Positions 53,170-62,261 of a stretch of 64,000 nt of DNA are shown here, one piece after another. Every line of letters starts with the position of its first letter. The first letter of the stretch is position 1. The notes beneath the pieces are model-generated. The model saw only the letters and a program-made list of their open reading frames with translations, had not been told where the DNA came from and did no database searches. The position numbers and the translations under genes were made by a program. This DNA is from Bryobacteraceae bacterium. Lineage in GTDB: Bacteria; Acidobacteriota; Terriglobia; Bryobacterales; Bryobacteraceae. The stretch lies in the NCBI GenBank assembly GCA_041394945.1, contig JAWKHH010000005.1, positions 620,001-684,000 on the forward strand. The letters run 5' to 3'.

Positions 53170-56100
53170 TCAAAGCTCCGCGGTGTCGGGACCGGCGTGG
53201 AACATCAGATACAGCGACGGGAGCACGATCAGGGTAAGGAAGGTGGCCGAAACCAGCCCGCCGATGATCACCACCGCGAGCGGCCGCTGCACCTCGGAGC
53301 CGATGCCGTGCGACAGCGCCATCGGCAGCAGGCCGAGCATCGCGAGCAGCGACGTCATCAGCACCGTCCGGAGCCGCGATTGCGCGCCTTCGAACACCGC
53401 CGCGTAGGGCCTTGCGCCGCTCTGTTGCAGGTGGTTGAAGTGGCTTACCATCACCACTCCGTTGAGCACCGCCTGCCCGAACAGCGCGATAAACCCGATG
53501 GCGGCTGAAACAGAAAGGTGGATTCCCGTGAGGTAAAGCGCGAGAATGCCGCCGACGAGCGCGAACGGGACGTTCATTAGGATGAGAGCGGCGCTCTTCA
53601 CCGTCTTAAACGCCTCGAACAGCAGCACGAAGATGAGGACGATGCTCACCGGAATGATCATCAGGAGGCGCTGCATGGCGCGCTGCTGGTTCTCAAACTC
53701 GCCGCCCCAGGTGATCGAATAGCCGGGCGGCAGTTTCAGGTTCTTGTCCACCACTTGCTGCATCTCCTGGACGAGGCTGCCCATATCGCGGCCCTTGAGG
53801 AAGACGCCGATGGCGGCGGCGCTGCGCCCGCCTTCGCGGCTGATATTGAGGATGCCTTCGTGCATGCCGATGCGCGCCACCTGATCGAGCGGTACCTGCG
53901 ATCCGTCGGGCGCGTCGAGAAGGAGTCCGCGGATCGAATCGAGGTTGCTGCGTTGGCTTTCGGCCAGCCGCACGACGACGCTGAAGCGACGCTCGCCTTC
54001 CCAGATCTGCGTGGCCGGACGGCCGCCAAGCGCGGTTTCGATGACGTCCTCGATGTCGGCGACGTTGAGCCCGTAGCGGGCGGCGCGCTCACGGTCAATC
54101 TCGATCTGTAGCTGCGGGATCGCGCCGGCGCGGTCCACGAAGGCGCGCCCCACGCCTTGGATGGGCGCGATGAGATCCAGCGCCTCATCCATCTTCTTCT
54201 TGAGGATGGTGGAATCGTCGCCGAACATCTTGATGACGATCTGGCCGTCGATCTGGGAGATGGATTCGAGGACGCTGTCGCGGATTGGCTGGGAGAACGT
54301 CGGCTTGATGCCCGGCATGCCGTCGAGCAGCGTCTCCATCTGCGCGATGAGGTCCTCTTTGGTGACGCCGGCGCGCCACTCGGTGACGGGCTTCAGGTCG
54401 ACGAGCACCTCGGACATGTTGATGGGCTTCGGGTCCGTGCCGTCGTCGGGGCGGCCGGCCTGGGAGACTACGCGCGCCACTTCGGGGATCCGCTTGATCA
54501 GTTCGGTTCGGGCGTGGCGGAGCGAACGCTGCACCTCGCCCGGCGAGATGCCAGGCGGCAGCGTGAAGTTGATCCAGATGGAGCCTTCGTTTAACTCCGG
54601 AAGGAACTCCGAGCCGAGGTGGGGGACCAGCGCGAGCGCCCCGGCGAGCGCGGCGAGCGACGCCAGGAAGATGAGCTTCGGCATCGTCAGCGCCACGGCC
54701 AGCAGCCGCTTGTACACAACGTGCGTGAACCGGACGAGCAGGTTTTCCCTCTCCGGCTGCGTTCGACGCATGAGATAGACGCACAGCACCGGCACCAGCG
54801 TGAGCGAGAACACGAGGGACCCGATGAGCGCCGAAGTGATCGTGTAGGCCATCGGAGCGAAGATGCGGCCTTCGTGGCGCTGCAGAGTAAAGATCGGGAT
54901 GTGCGCCAGAATGATGATGAGCATCGAGAAGAACGTCGGCCGCCCGACCTGCGCCGCGGCTTCGGCCACGAGTTCCTTGAACGACCCGAACTTGTCGCGG
55001 TCATGCGAGGCCGCATGGAAAATGTTCTCCACCACGATGACGGCGCCGTCGACGATGATGCCGAAATCCATCGCGCCGAGCGAAAGCAGGTTCGCCGGGA
55101 TGCCCTTGATGGTGAGCCCGATGAAGGTAGCGAGCAGCGCCAGCGGAATCACCACCGCCACAATTGCCGCCGGGGCTACGCGCCCAAGGAACAGAAACAG
55201 CACCAGGCACACGAGGGCGGCGCCTTCGGCGAGGTTCTTGAATACCGTGGAGAGGGTGTTGCCGATGAGCCAGGCGCGGTCGTAGTAAGGAACAAGCTCC
55301 ACGCCCTTGGGGAGGATGCTCCGGTTCAGCTCATCGATCTTCTCCTTCACGCCGGCGAGCACGATGGACGGATTCTCGCCTTTGCGCATGAGAATGGTTC
55401 CGTTGACGATATCGTCGGTGGCGTCCAGCCCGACCATCCCCTGCCGCTGCTGGTAGCCGGTGTTCACCGCGGCGATGTCTTCGATCAGCACCGGCACGCC
55501 GCCACGCTCGGCCACCACGACTTTTCGAATGTCCTCCGGGGTGCGCAGCAGGCCCACGCCGCGGATGATGAACTGCTGCTCGCCCTGCTCGATGTAGCCG
55601 CCGCCGGCGTTCAGGTTGCCGCGTTCGAGCGCGGAGAACACCTGGGCCAGAGTGACGCCGCGCGACTTCATTCGCGTGAGATCCGGCGCCACCTGGTACT
55701 GCTTGATGAAGCCGCCGCGGCCGATGACGTCGGCGACGCCGGGAACGAGCTTCAGGTTCCGGACGACGACCCAGTCCATGATGCTGCGTAGCTCCATGGC
55801 GTCGTACTTCGTAGACTTCAAGTAGACGCGGTAGATCTCGCCGATGGGGCTCGAGAGCGCGGCCAGCTCCGGCGTGATCCCTTCCGGCAGGTCGGCGTTT
55901 TGTAGCCGTTCGATCACCTGCTGGCGGGCGAAATAGTTATCCACGCCGTCGTCGAAGGTAATGTAAGTGGAAGACAGGCCGAACTGGGTGTGTGAAAACA
56001 GCCGCACGGCGTGCGGGATGCCGCTGAGGGCGATCTCGAGCGGAATCGTGACCTGCTTCTCCACCTCTTCGGCGGCGTGGCCGGGATAGAGCGTCACCAC

Positions 56101-56244
56101 GGTGACCTGAATGTCGGTGACATCCGGGAACGCCTCGATCGGCAGCGTCCGGAAGGCGAACACGCCCACCCCGATAAAGAGGATCAGCAGCAGGAAGACG
56201 AATAGCGGCTGATGGATAGCGAAGAAGATGATTCGGCGAAGCAT
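53170..56244 (-). CDS. Heavy-metal efflux RND transporter (CzcA/CusA family)
   Basis: 1024 residues, standard length. Proton-driven trimeric pump moving metal ions from periplasm or cytosol to the outside. 12 membrane helices in the usual 1+5+1+5 layout. Landmarks are LPIEAFPDVTDIQVTVV, MDFGIIVDGAVIVVENIF with the essential Asp of helix 4, LVFSLTLVPVLCVYLM and AIGFIALFGQAVLNGVVM. Of the CusA copper methionine triad only the first Met (TDPKPINMSE) is kept; the other two positions read Glu/Leu-type residues. A divalent-metal (CzcA-like) or other substrate is therefore more likely than Cu+/Ag+. Last gene of the TolC-adaptor-pump operon. Confidence 0.93.
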   Translation of the reverse strand: MLRRIIFFAIHQPLFVFLLLILFIGVGVFAFRTLPIEAFPDVTDIQVTVVTLYPGHAAEEVEKQVTIPLEIALSGIPHAVRLFSHTQFGLSSTYITFDDGVDNYFARQQVIERLQNADLPEGITPELAALSSPIGEIYRVYLKSTKYDAMELRSIMDWVVVRNLKLVPGVADVIGRGGFIKQYQVAPDLTRMKSRGVTLAQVFSALERGNLNAGGGYIEQGEQQFIIRGVGLLRTPEDIRKVVVAERGGVPVLIEDIAAVNTGYQQRQGMVGLDATDDIVNGTILMRKGENPSIVLAGVKEKIDELNRSILPKGVELVPYYDRAWLIGNTLSTVFKNLAEGAALVCLVLFLFLGRVAPAAIVAVVIPLALLATFIGLTIKGIPANLLSLGAMDFGIIVDGAVIVVENIFHAASHDRDKFGSFKELVAEAAAQVGRPTFFSMLIIILAHIPIFTLQRHEGRIFAPMAYTITSALIGSLVFSLTLVPVLCVYLMRRTQPERENLLVRFTHVVYKRLLAVALTMPKLIFLASLAALAGALALVPHLGSEFLPELNEGSIWINFTLPPGISPGEVQRSLRHARTELIKRIPEVARVVSQAGRPDDGTDPKPINMSEVLVDLKPVTEWRAGVTKEDLIAQMETLLDGMPGIKPTFSQPIRDSVLESISQIDGQIVIKMFGDDSTILKKKMDEALDLIAPIQGVGRAFVDRAGAIPQLQIEIDRERAARYGLNVADIEDVIETALGGRPATQIWEGERRFSVVVRLAESQRSNLDSIRGLLLDAPDGSQVPLDQVARIGMHEGILNISREGGRSAAAIGVFLKGRDMGSLVQEMQQVVDKNLKLPPGYSITWGGEFENQQRAMQRLLMIIPVSIVLIFVLLFEAFKTVKSAALILMNVPFALVGGILALYLTGIHLSVSAAIGFIALFGQAVLNGVVMVSHFNHLQQSGARPYAAVFEGAQSRLRTVLMTSLLAMLGLLPMALSHGIGSEVQRPLAVVIIGGLVSATFLTLIVLPSLYLMFHAGPDTAEL

Positions 56245-56259
56245 GGAGGTTGCCCGGTG

Positions 56260-57438
56260 CTAGAGCTGGGCGGCGAGATAGACGGAGCCTTTCGTAACCA
56301 CGCGGTCGCCTTTTTGGATGCCGCTTCCCACGCAGAATCCGCCGTTGAAGGGCTTGCCGAGCTGCACCGGGGAAAGAACGAACCGGCCGGCGGCGGTTTC
56401 GAGGAACACGAAGTCCTTGCCCGCTGACCGCACCACGGCCGCGTCCGGCACCCAGATTTCCATGTCCTGGCCGTCGGCGTAGCGAAGCTGTCCGAACATA
56501 TCGGGGCGCAGCCTTCCCGCTTGATTGTCCAACTCGGCGCTCACTTTGACCGTTCGCGTCTCGCTGTCCACCGTGTCGGCGATGCGAGTCACGCGGCCCC
56601 GGAAGGCTTCGCCGGGGTAGGCGATGAGCTCGAGGTTCACGGCGCCGCCCACGCGGCACAACCGGATCTTGCTTTCCGGCACCTGCGACGTCGCCCACAC
56701 GCGGCTCAGATCGGTGATGGTGATGAGCGGCGTGTTGATCTCGTTGCGGTACTCGCCTTCGACGACGCTCACTTCGAGCACCTTTCCCGAGACCGGCGCG
56801 TTGACGACGATCTGCTGCGAGAAGCGGCCCGGCTGCAGCCCGAGCAATTCGAGCCGGCGGCGAGCCTGCTCCCGCGCGGTGTGCGCCTGTTCGAGCCCGT
56901 TCCTGGTGAGGGCGGCCGTGGTCTTCGCGGCGAGCACTTCCTTCTGCGCCACGGCCTGATGCTCGTAGAGATCGGCAACGCGGGCCAGATCCGCGTCCGC
57001 CTTGGCGAGCGCCAGTTCGCTTTGCCGCACTCCCGTCTCGGACTGGACGTAATCGGCTTCCGCCTCGGCGACGACCGGGCTCTCGATCGACACGACAGGC
57101 TGTCCCTGCGAAACCGCGTCGCCGAGTTTCACCATCACCCGCACGATGCGCCCCGGCGCGGGAACCACTGCGTGACCGACGCGATTCGGGTTCGCTTCGA
57201 TCCGCGCCGGCGCGGTGACCTCGTCGGCGGGCACCGGCACAGCCTTGACGGGTTCGATGGTCATTTGCGAAAGCTCCGGGGCCTTCGGGTCCAGGACCAC
57301 CGTGTTGGCCGGAGCCTTCTTGACTGCCGCCGGGGCCTCGTCCGCCGCTTCTTTCGATGCGGCGTGGCCGCCGGACTCACCGCACGAGGCGGCCAGCAGC
57401 GCCGCCAGGAAAACGAAAACTGCGATCGGCTTGGTCAT
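56260..57438 (-). CDS. RND efflux periplasmic adaptor (CzcB/CusB type)
   Basis: 392 residues. Lipoprotein-like or membrane-anchored N-terminus (AVFVFLAALLAASCGESGGHAA, lipobox LAASC). Lipoyl half-domains NRVGHAVVPAPGRIVRVMVKLGDAV and VVNAPVSGKVLEVSVVEGEY flank a helical hairpin (residues about 135-205). Beta-barrel domain around NLELIAYPGEAFRGRVTRI and a membrane-proximal end ILEVSF-type FLETAAGRFVLSPVQLG. It links the RND pump to the TolC channel. Its ATG overlaps the stop of the TolC gene by 4 bases, and its stop is 15 bases before the pump start. Confidence 0.93.
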   Translation of the reverse strand: MTKPIAVFVFLAALLAASCGESGGHAASKEAADEAPAAVKKAPANTVVLDPKAPELSQMTIEPVKAVPVPADEVTAPARIEANPNRVGHAVVPAPGRIVRVMVKLGDAVSQGQPVVSIESPVVAEAEADYVQSETGVRQSELALAKADADLARVADLYEHQAVAQKEVLAAKTTAALTRNGLEQAHTAREQARRRLELLGLQPGRFSQQIVVNAPVSGKVLEVSVVEGEYRNEINTPLITITDLSRVWATSQVPESKIRLCRVGGAVNLELIAYPGEAFRGRVTRIADTVDSETRTVKVSAELDNQAGRLRPDMFGQLRYADGQDMEIWVPDAAVVRSAGKDFVFLETAAGRFVLSPVQLGKPFNGGFCVGSGIQKGDRVVTKGSVYLAAQL

Positions 57439-58745
57439 GGTTTTGGGGTTCCCGGAACAACGGAGGCGCCGGACACGGCGTCGATCAGATAGAGGCTGCG
57501 GGCAAAGTTGGCGCTGGCGTCCTGGAAGGTCTGCATGACGTCGTTGAAGGCGCGTTGGGCGTCGAGGAACTCCACCAGGCTCGCTTCCCCGCGGCGGTAG
57601 GAGTACTCGGTGGCGTCGCGCACGCGGCGCGCCCGGGCCAGCATGTCGGTCTCGACGTTCTCGAGCAGTTGGCGGGAGACCGTGTACTGTCGCCAGGCCC
57701 GCTCCGCTTCCGATTGGATGGCCAGCTCGAGCGCTCCGGAGCGTGCCTGCGCGAGGGTGATCTCCTTCTGCGCCCGGGCGATCTCGCCCTGGTTCTTGTT
57801 GAACACGCGCAGCGGAACGCTGAAATAGACGCCGACGGAGCCGCCGGAAACGCCCCAGGCGGATTGGCGCGTGTACTCGGCGCCGATCGTATAGTCGGTG
57901 ACGCCGTTGGCGATCTGGAGGCGGAGGTCCGCCTGGGACCGGGCTTGATTGCGCTGCGCGGCCAGATAGTCCGGCCGCCGGGCGAGCGCCAGTTTGACGA
58001 TATCGGCCTGCGTGATGGTGAGATCCTCGCGGCGGAGTTCGCCCTCGATGTCGAAATCCGGCTGCGTGGCGCGGCGCCCGAGCAGCAGTTGGAGGCGCGT
58101 GCGAGCCTGGTCAAGCTGTAGCTGCGCCTGTTGAACGGCGGTTCGGTATTGGAGGGCTGCCACGCGGGAACGTTCGAGTTCCACCTGGGCGAGATCGCCG
58201 CTTTGAAATCGCGCCTCGTTCACCGTCACCACGCCTTCGAGGTATCGGAGGTTCTCTTGGGCCAGCCGCATCCGCTGCTTGGCCTCCTGCACGTCGACGA
58301 ACGCGCTCTGGACGACGAAGATGACCTGGCGCATCGTCTCCCGCACACCCAGTTCGGCGAGGGACCGCTCCTCGCGAGCCAGCGCGACGCGCTCCTCCCG
58401 CTTGTGTCCGCGCTCGAAGGGGAAGTCCGTGTGGACGTTCAACTGGTTCGGCCCGAGCGGAGTGTTGGGATTGTAGGACGCGCCCAGCAGGTTGAGGGTT
58501 TGTCCGGCGACGGTGAGCACTGGATTCGGCCTTAGCGCGGCGGTGATGGCGCGCGTTTCAGCCACCGGGATGTTCAGCTTTTCGGCGGCGAGGTCGAGGT
58601 TATTCGCCAGCGCTTCCTCGATCGCCTGCGGCAGCCTGACGCGGGCCGGCGGCGTTGGCGGCCCGGCCGCGGGCGTCTGGGCCGGGGCCGGCAGGGTCGA
58701 GATAGCAATTAATGCCAGGAAGGCGTTCCGGCGAAACTCGCGCAC
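57435..58745 (-). CDS. TolC-family outer membrane channel (CzcC type)
   Basis: 436 residues from GTG, with GGAGA about eight bases upstream. Signal peptide NAFLALIAISTLPAPAQ. Two tandem outer-membrane efflux protein repeats: LPQAIEEALANNLDLAAEKL opens the first, VKLALARRPDYLAAQRNQAR the second. Repeated Ala/Arg/Gln-rich helices and the final LIDAVSGASVVPG support the fold. It forms the trimeric exit duct for the RND pump encoded downstream. First gene of the operon, 104 bases downstream of the methyltransferase gene end. Confidence 0.9.
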   Translation of the reverse strand: MREFRRNAFLALIAISTLPAPAQTPAAGPPTPPARVRLPQAIEEALANNLDLAAEKLNIPVAETRAITAALRPNPVLTVAGQTLNLLGASYNPNTPLGPNQLNVHTDFPFERGHKREERVALAREERSLAELGVRETMRQVIFVVQSAFVDVQEAKQRMRLAQENLRYLEGVVTVNEARFQSGDLAQVELERSRVAALQYRTAVQQAQLQLDQARTRLQLLLGRRATQPDFDIEGELRREDLTITQADIVKLALARRPDYLAAQRNQARSQADLRLQIANGVTDYTIGAEYTRQSAWGVSGGSVGVYFSVPLRVFNKNQGEIARAQKEITLAQARSGALELAIQSEAERAWRQYTVSRQLLENVETDMLARARRVRDATEYSYRRGEASLVEFLDAQRAFNDVMQTFQDASANFARSLYLIDAVSGASVVPGTPKP

Positions 58746-58849
58746 AGTCCAAGTCTCCGCGTAACGGGCGCTGGGCGCACTCCCCTGAGAAGGCTATGAG
58801 CAGCCTGTTTTCCATGGGAGGAGTTAGTAATTGGGTTAATGGATCTGAA

Positions 58850-59566
58850 TCAAGCCGTGCGTTTGCGGCCGATGAAGGTTCGGCTCTGGAGCCCCGGCTC
58901 GAGATCGGCGTCCGGGTGTTCGGCCAGCAGCTCGACGCCGCCCGCGTGCAGAATCTCACGCACCCGCGCGGCCTCGAGCCCGTGCATTTCCATGAACCAC
59001 GGGTTGCGGCCGGCCACCGACAGCAGCAGCGGCCACCAATAGCTCCGTTGCCCGCCCGCGATGGCCGCCTGGAAAACCAGCACTCCCTCCGGGGCGAGCA
59101 TCCGGCACCAGCGCTCGACGATCGCCTCCGCCACCGGCGGCGGGTTGTGCTGCAGGACGAGGCCGGAGAACAGGAAGGTGACGCCTTCGACTGGGGCGGC
59201 ATCGAGTTCTTCGGTCGTGACGAGGCGGGTAGACGGGCGGAGGCGCGCACGGGCGCGCTCCAGCATCTCGCGCGAGATGTCGACGGCGATGAAGTCGTGA
59301 AAGTGAGGCTCGAGCCACGTTGCGCACCGGCCGATGCCGCAGCCGTAGTCAATTCCGAGCATCGGAGAAAACGTTAGGGGGATCAGGCCCAGGCGCTCGA
59401 ACAGGAGGACGACGTCGCGCCGGCCGGATTCGGCGAAATCTTCCTCACTCCATCCGGATTCGCGGCGGGCGGGATCGGTGACGATGGCGTAGGTCGCGTT
59501 CCGGCGTGCGAGCCGGTTCCATGTGAACCGGACGATGCGCCGCCGCAGCCCGAGAAGCAGGCTCAC
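58850..59566 (-). CDS. Class I SAM-dependent methyltransferase
   Basis: 238 residues. Motif I LGIDYGCGIGRCATWL (about 69) binds the cofactor; FIAVDISREMLERAR supplies the acidic residue for the ribose, and GVTFLFSGLVLQHNPP and RMLAPEGVLVFQA correspond to motifs II and III. A basic N-terminal region (RRRIVRFTWNRLARRNATYAIV) resembles methyltransferases that act on lipids or glycans near the membrane. The acceptor is unknown. It starts six bases after the amidohydrolase stop, so the two are co-transcribed. Confidence 0.88.
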   Translation of the reverse strand: MSLLLGLRRRIVRFTWNRLARRNATYAIVTDPARRESGWSEEDFAESGRRDVVLLFERLGLIPLTFSPMLGIDYGCGIGRCATWLEPHFHDFIAVDISREMLERARARLRPSTRLVTTEELDAAPVEGVTFLFSGLVLQHNPPPVAEAIVERWCRMLAPEGVLVFQAAIAGGQRSYWWPLLLSVAGRNPWFMEMHGLEAARVREILHAGGVELLAEHPDADLEPGLQSRTFIGRKRTA

Positions 59567-59572
59567 GCGGGG

Positions 59573-60943
59573 CTACTGAACTTTGTTGCCGCCGATGTAG
59601 ACCGCGTTGATGGTCCTTGAATTCTTGATGTCGGCGAGCGGATTCGCGTCGAGCACGATCAGGTCCGCCCAGTGTCCGGCCTCAATCGTCCCGAGATCCT
59701 TCGTCGCGCCGAGAAACTCAGCCGCGTTCTTGCTGAACGACTGGATGATCTGCTGCGGGGTGAGTCCGGCTTCGGCCATCAACTCCATCTCCCAGTGCTC
59801 GAAGTAGCCCGAGAACCGCGCCGGCGGACCGGTGTCGGTTCCGAAGCCATGCTTCACGCCGGCCTCCACCAGCTTCTTCAGGTTCTCCTGGGCCGTCTTG
59901 AGGAAGCCGGGGAACACCTTCGTGTCGGGACTCGCGGCGGCCTTCGCCTGGTACTCAGGGCTCTTCAGGGTAGTGAGCACCTCGGGATTCACGGAGCGGG
60001 TGAAGAATGGATCGTCGAGCATCGGGCTCGGCTTGGCGTACACAAAGGTGGAAGCCTCGCGCGTGAAGGTGGCCGCCGCCTGCCAGGCGCCGCGGTTCTT
60101 CATGAGGTTGATCAGCTCGTCGTCGACGGGTTTGTCGCGGATGCTATGGACGAGTCCGTCGAGCCCGTATTCGACGAGCTTCTTCGCGTCGGCAAGGTAG
60201 AACACGTGAGCCACGGCTTTGATTCCGTGCTTGTGCGCGTTTTCAATGATCGCCTTGCAGAGATCGAGCGGGATCTTCCTTTCCTTGCCCAGGTGGTCGT
60301 CCACCCACATTTTCACCACGTCCACTTTCTTCGCGGCGAGTTCCTCAACCGCCGCGGCGACTTCCTCGGGCTTGGAGACTTCGAACGGGACGCCGGCCAT
60401 GCCGGGCGCCTTCGTCGGGTAGCCGTCCTTGCCCGTGAAGCCGCGATAAGCGGTGAAGATCCGCGTGGTGTCGGGACGGCCGGTGGCGCGCTGCTTTTCG
60501 CGGAACTCGAGGATCAACGGCTGGTCCGAGCCCATGCTGATGACGCTGGTGACGCCGTAGCTCGCGTATGTCTTCAACTGCGCCGACAAGTTCTCCGGCG
60601 TGTAGTTGGCCGGGTCCTGCACCAGGCCTTTTACGCTGCCGAGGTGCCCGTGGAGATTGATGATGCCGGGCATGATGTACTTGCCGGCGAGATCCGTCCT
60701 GGCCGCGCTGGCGGGCACGGGCATCGCGGCCGCCGGCCCTGCGTAGCGGACCCGGCCGTCGACGATCACCAGCCGCGCGTTCGCTAACGGCTCACCGCCG
60801 TTGCCGTCGATCAAGGTGGCGCCGTCGAGCACTTTTACCTCCGCGCCCTGGGGCGCGAGCGCCTGGAACGCGGAGTAGTCCTGGCTGGAGCAGGCGGCGA
60901 GAAAGGCGATGGCGGCGGCCACCGGAGCGTGTGTAATGCGCAT
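59573..60943 (-). CDS. Secreted amidohydrolase (imidazolonepropionase-like), lipoprotein
   Basis: 456 residues with lipobox IAFLAACSS, so probably an outer- or inner-membrane lipoprotein. TIM-barrel metallo-hydrolase: HGHLG (HxH site, about 97), catalytic Lys candidate VVKMWVDDH (about 211), VAHVFYLADA and LVHSIRDK (His ligands), and the acid GFGTDTGPP (about 370). The final ADLIVLDANPLADIKNSRTI is the conserved composite domain of the superfamily. Substrates of the group include dipeptides and cyclic amides. Divergent from the adaptor gene 61026 across 82 bases. Operon with the methyltransferase. Confidence 0.92.
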   Translation of the reverse strand: MRITHAPVAAAIAFLAACSSQDYSAFQALAPQGAEVKVLDGATLIDGNGGEPLANARLVIVDGRVRYAGPAAAMPVPASAARTDLAGKYIMPGIINLHGHLGSVKGLVQDPANYTPENLSAQLKTYASYGVTSVISMGSDQPLILEFREKQRATGRPDTTRIFTAYRGFTGKDGYPTKAPGMAGVPFEVSKPEEVAAAVEELAAKKVDVVKMWVDDHLGKERKIPLDLCKAIIENAHKHGIKAVAHVFYLADAKKLVEYGLDGLVHSIRDKPVDDELINLMKNRGAWQAAATFTREASTFVYAKPSPMLDDPFFTRSVNPEVLTTLKSPEYQAKAAASPDTKVFPGFLKTAQENLKKLVEAGVKHGFGTDTGPPARFSGYFEHWEMELMAEAGLTPQQIIQSFSKNAAEFLGATKDLGTIEAGHWADLIVLDANPLADIKNSRTINAVYIGGNKVQ

Positions 60944-61025
60944 CTCAGGTGGGGATTGTACCAGATGGACGCGCGATGCGTGCGCGGCGCGCGGTTTGAT
61001 ATAAGGGAGTCAACCTGTTTTCTGC

Positions 61026-62261
61026 ATGACCAAGAATGACCGTTTGCCGTTAAGGGGCCCGTGCGGTGTGGCGGCCGCCGCGGCCGTCTTGCTCTTCGCC
61101 TCCTGCGGAACCCGCGCTCCCGATTCCGGCGCCCAAGCCCCGCCGGGAAGCGTGGAAGCAGCCGCCCAGCCGACCGTCGTCACCGAAGAGGCGGCCGTGA
61201 TGGCGATGGCCGACGAAATCAACGTGAGCGCGGAATTCCGGCCGTACCAGGAAATCGAAGTGATGGCGAAGGTCTCCGGGTACGTGAGAGAGATCCATTT
61301 CGACGTCGGCGATCATGTGACCGAAGGCGACCTGCTGGCGGTGCTCGAAGCGCCGGAGATGCTGGACGATCTCACGCGGTCCAACGCTTCGGTGGAGCGC
61401 GGCCTTGCCGAAGTGAAGCGGGCGCGGGAGGATATCCGGCGCGCCGAGACGGCCCACGAAATCGCGCATCTCAACTTCACGCGGCTGCAAAGCGTCGCCA
61501 AATCGCGGCCGGGGCTGGTGGCGCAGCACGAAATCGACACCGCGCAAAATCGCGACCTCGTGGCCGAATCGCAGATCTCCTCGGCGCGCGACGCGCTTGC
61601 GTCCGCCGAGCAGACGGTGAAGATCCAGCAGGCCGAGGCGGCGAAATCGCAGACGCTCTACAACTACGCGCGAGTGGTGGCGCCGTTCACCGGAACGATT
61701 ACGCGGCGGTACGTGGATACGGGCGCGATGGTGCAGGCCGGAACGGCTTCCCAGGCCCGGCCCATCGCCAGGCTTTCTCAAACGGGAACGCTGCGGCTGA
61801 TCCTGCCGATTCCTGAATCGGTGATCCCGCGGCTGCGCGTGGGGACTCCGGTGGAAGTGCGCGTGGGATCGCTGAACCGGACCTTCCGCGGGCGCGTGGC
61901 GCGCAGTACGGGCCGGATCGTATCGGCGACGCGAACCATGGAGACCGAGGTCGATGTGCCGAACCCGACCGGCGAACTGGTTCCGGGCATGTACGCGGAC
62001 GCGCGGCTGAAGCTCGAAGAACGGCGCGTTTTGTCGGTGCCGCTGACGGCGGTGGACACGACGGGCGACCAGAGCACCGTGATGGTGGTCCGCTCCAACG
62101 GCACTGTCGAACGGCGCCAGATCGTTGCCGGCCTCGAAACCGGCGACCGCCTGGAAGTGCTCTCCGGCCTGGCCGACGGGGACCTCGTGGTGGTCTCCGG
62201 CCGCGGCCAACTGGAGCAGGGCCAGCACGTGGCCGTTCGCAAAGCGGGGGCGCAACTCTAG
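61026..62261 (+). CDS. RND efflux periplasmic adaptor lipoprotein (AcrA/MdtA type)
   Basis: 411 residues. Signal peptide and lipobox AVLLFASCG, so lipid-anchored. Lipoyl halves EVMAKVSGYVREIHFDVGDHV and YARVVAPFTGTITRRYVDTGAMV, a helical hairpin with AEVKRAREDIRRAETAHEI, barrel domain (VPNPTGELVPGMYADARLKL) and C-terminal domain (LEVLSGLADGDLVVVSGRGQL). It belongs with the RND pump that starts at 62261, whose GTG overlaps the last base of this TAG. No TolC gene is visible before the window ends. A weak TATAAG near 61000 might be a promoter element. Confidence 0.93.
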   Translation: MTKNDRLPLRGPCGVAAAAAVLLFASCGTRAPDSGAQAPPGSVEAAAQPTVVTEEAAVMAMADEINVSAEFRPYQEIEVMAKVSGYVREIHFDVGDHVTEGDLLAVLEAPEMLDDLTRSNASVERGLAEVKRAREDIRRAETAHEIAHLNFTRLQSVAKSRPGLVAQHEIDTAQNRDLVAESQISSARDALASAEQTVKIQQAEAAKSQTLYNYARVVAPFTGTITRRYVDTGAMVQAGTASQARPIARLSQTGTLRLILPIPESVIPRLRVGTPVEVRVGSLNRTFRGRVARSTGRIVSATRTMETEVDVPNPTGELVPGMYADARLKLEERRVLSVPLTAVDTTGDQSTVMVVRSNGTVERRQIVAGLETGDRLEVLSGLADGDLVVVSGRGQLEQGQHVAVRKAGAQL

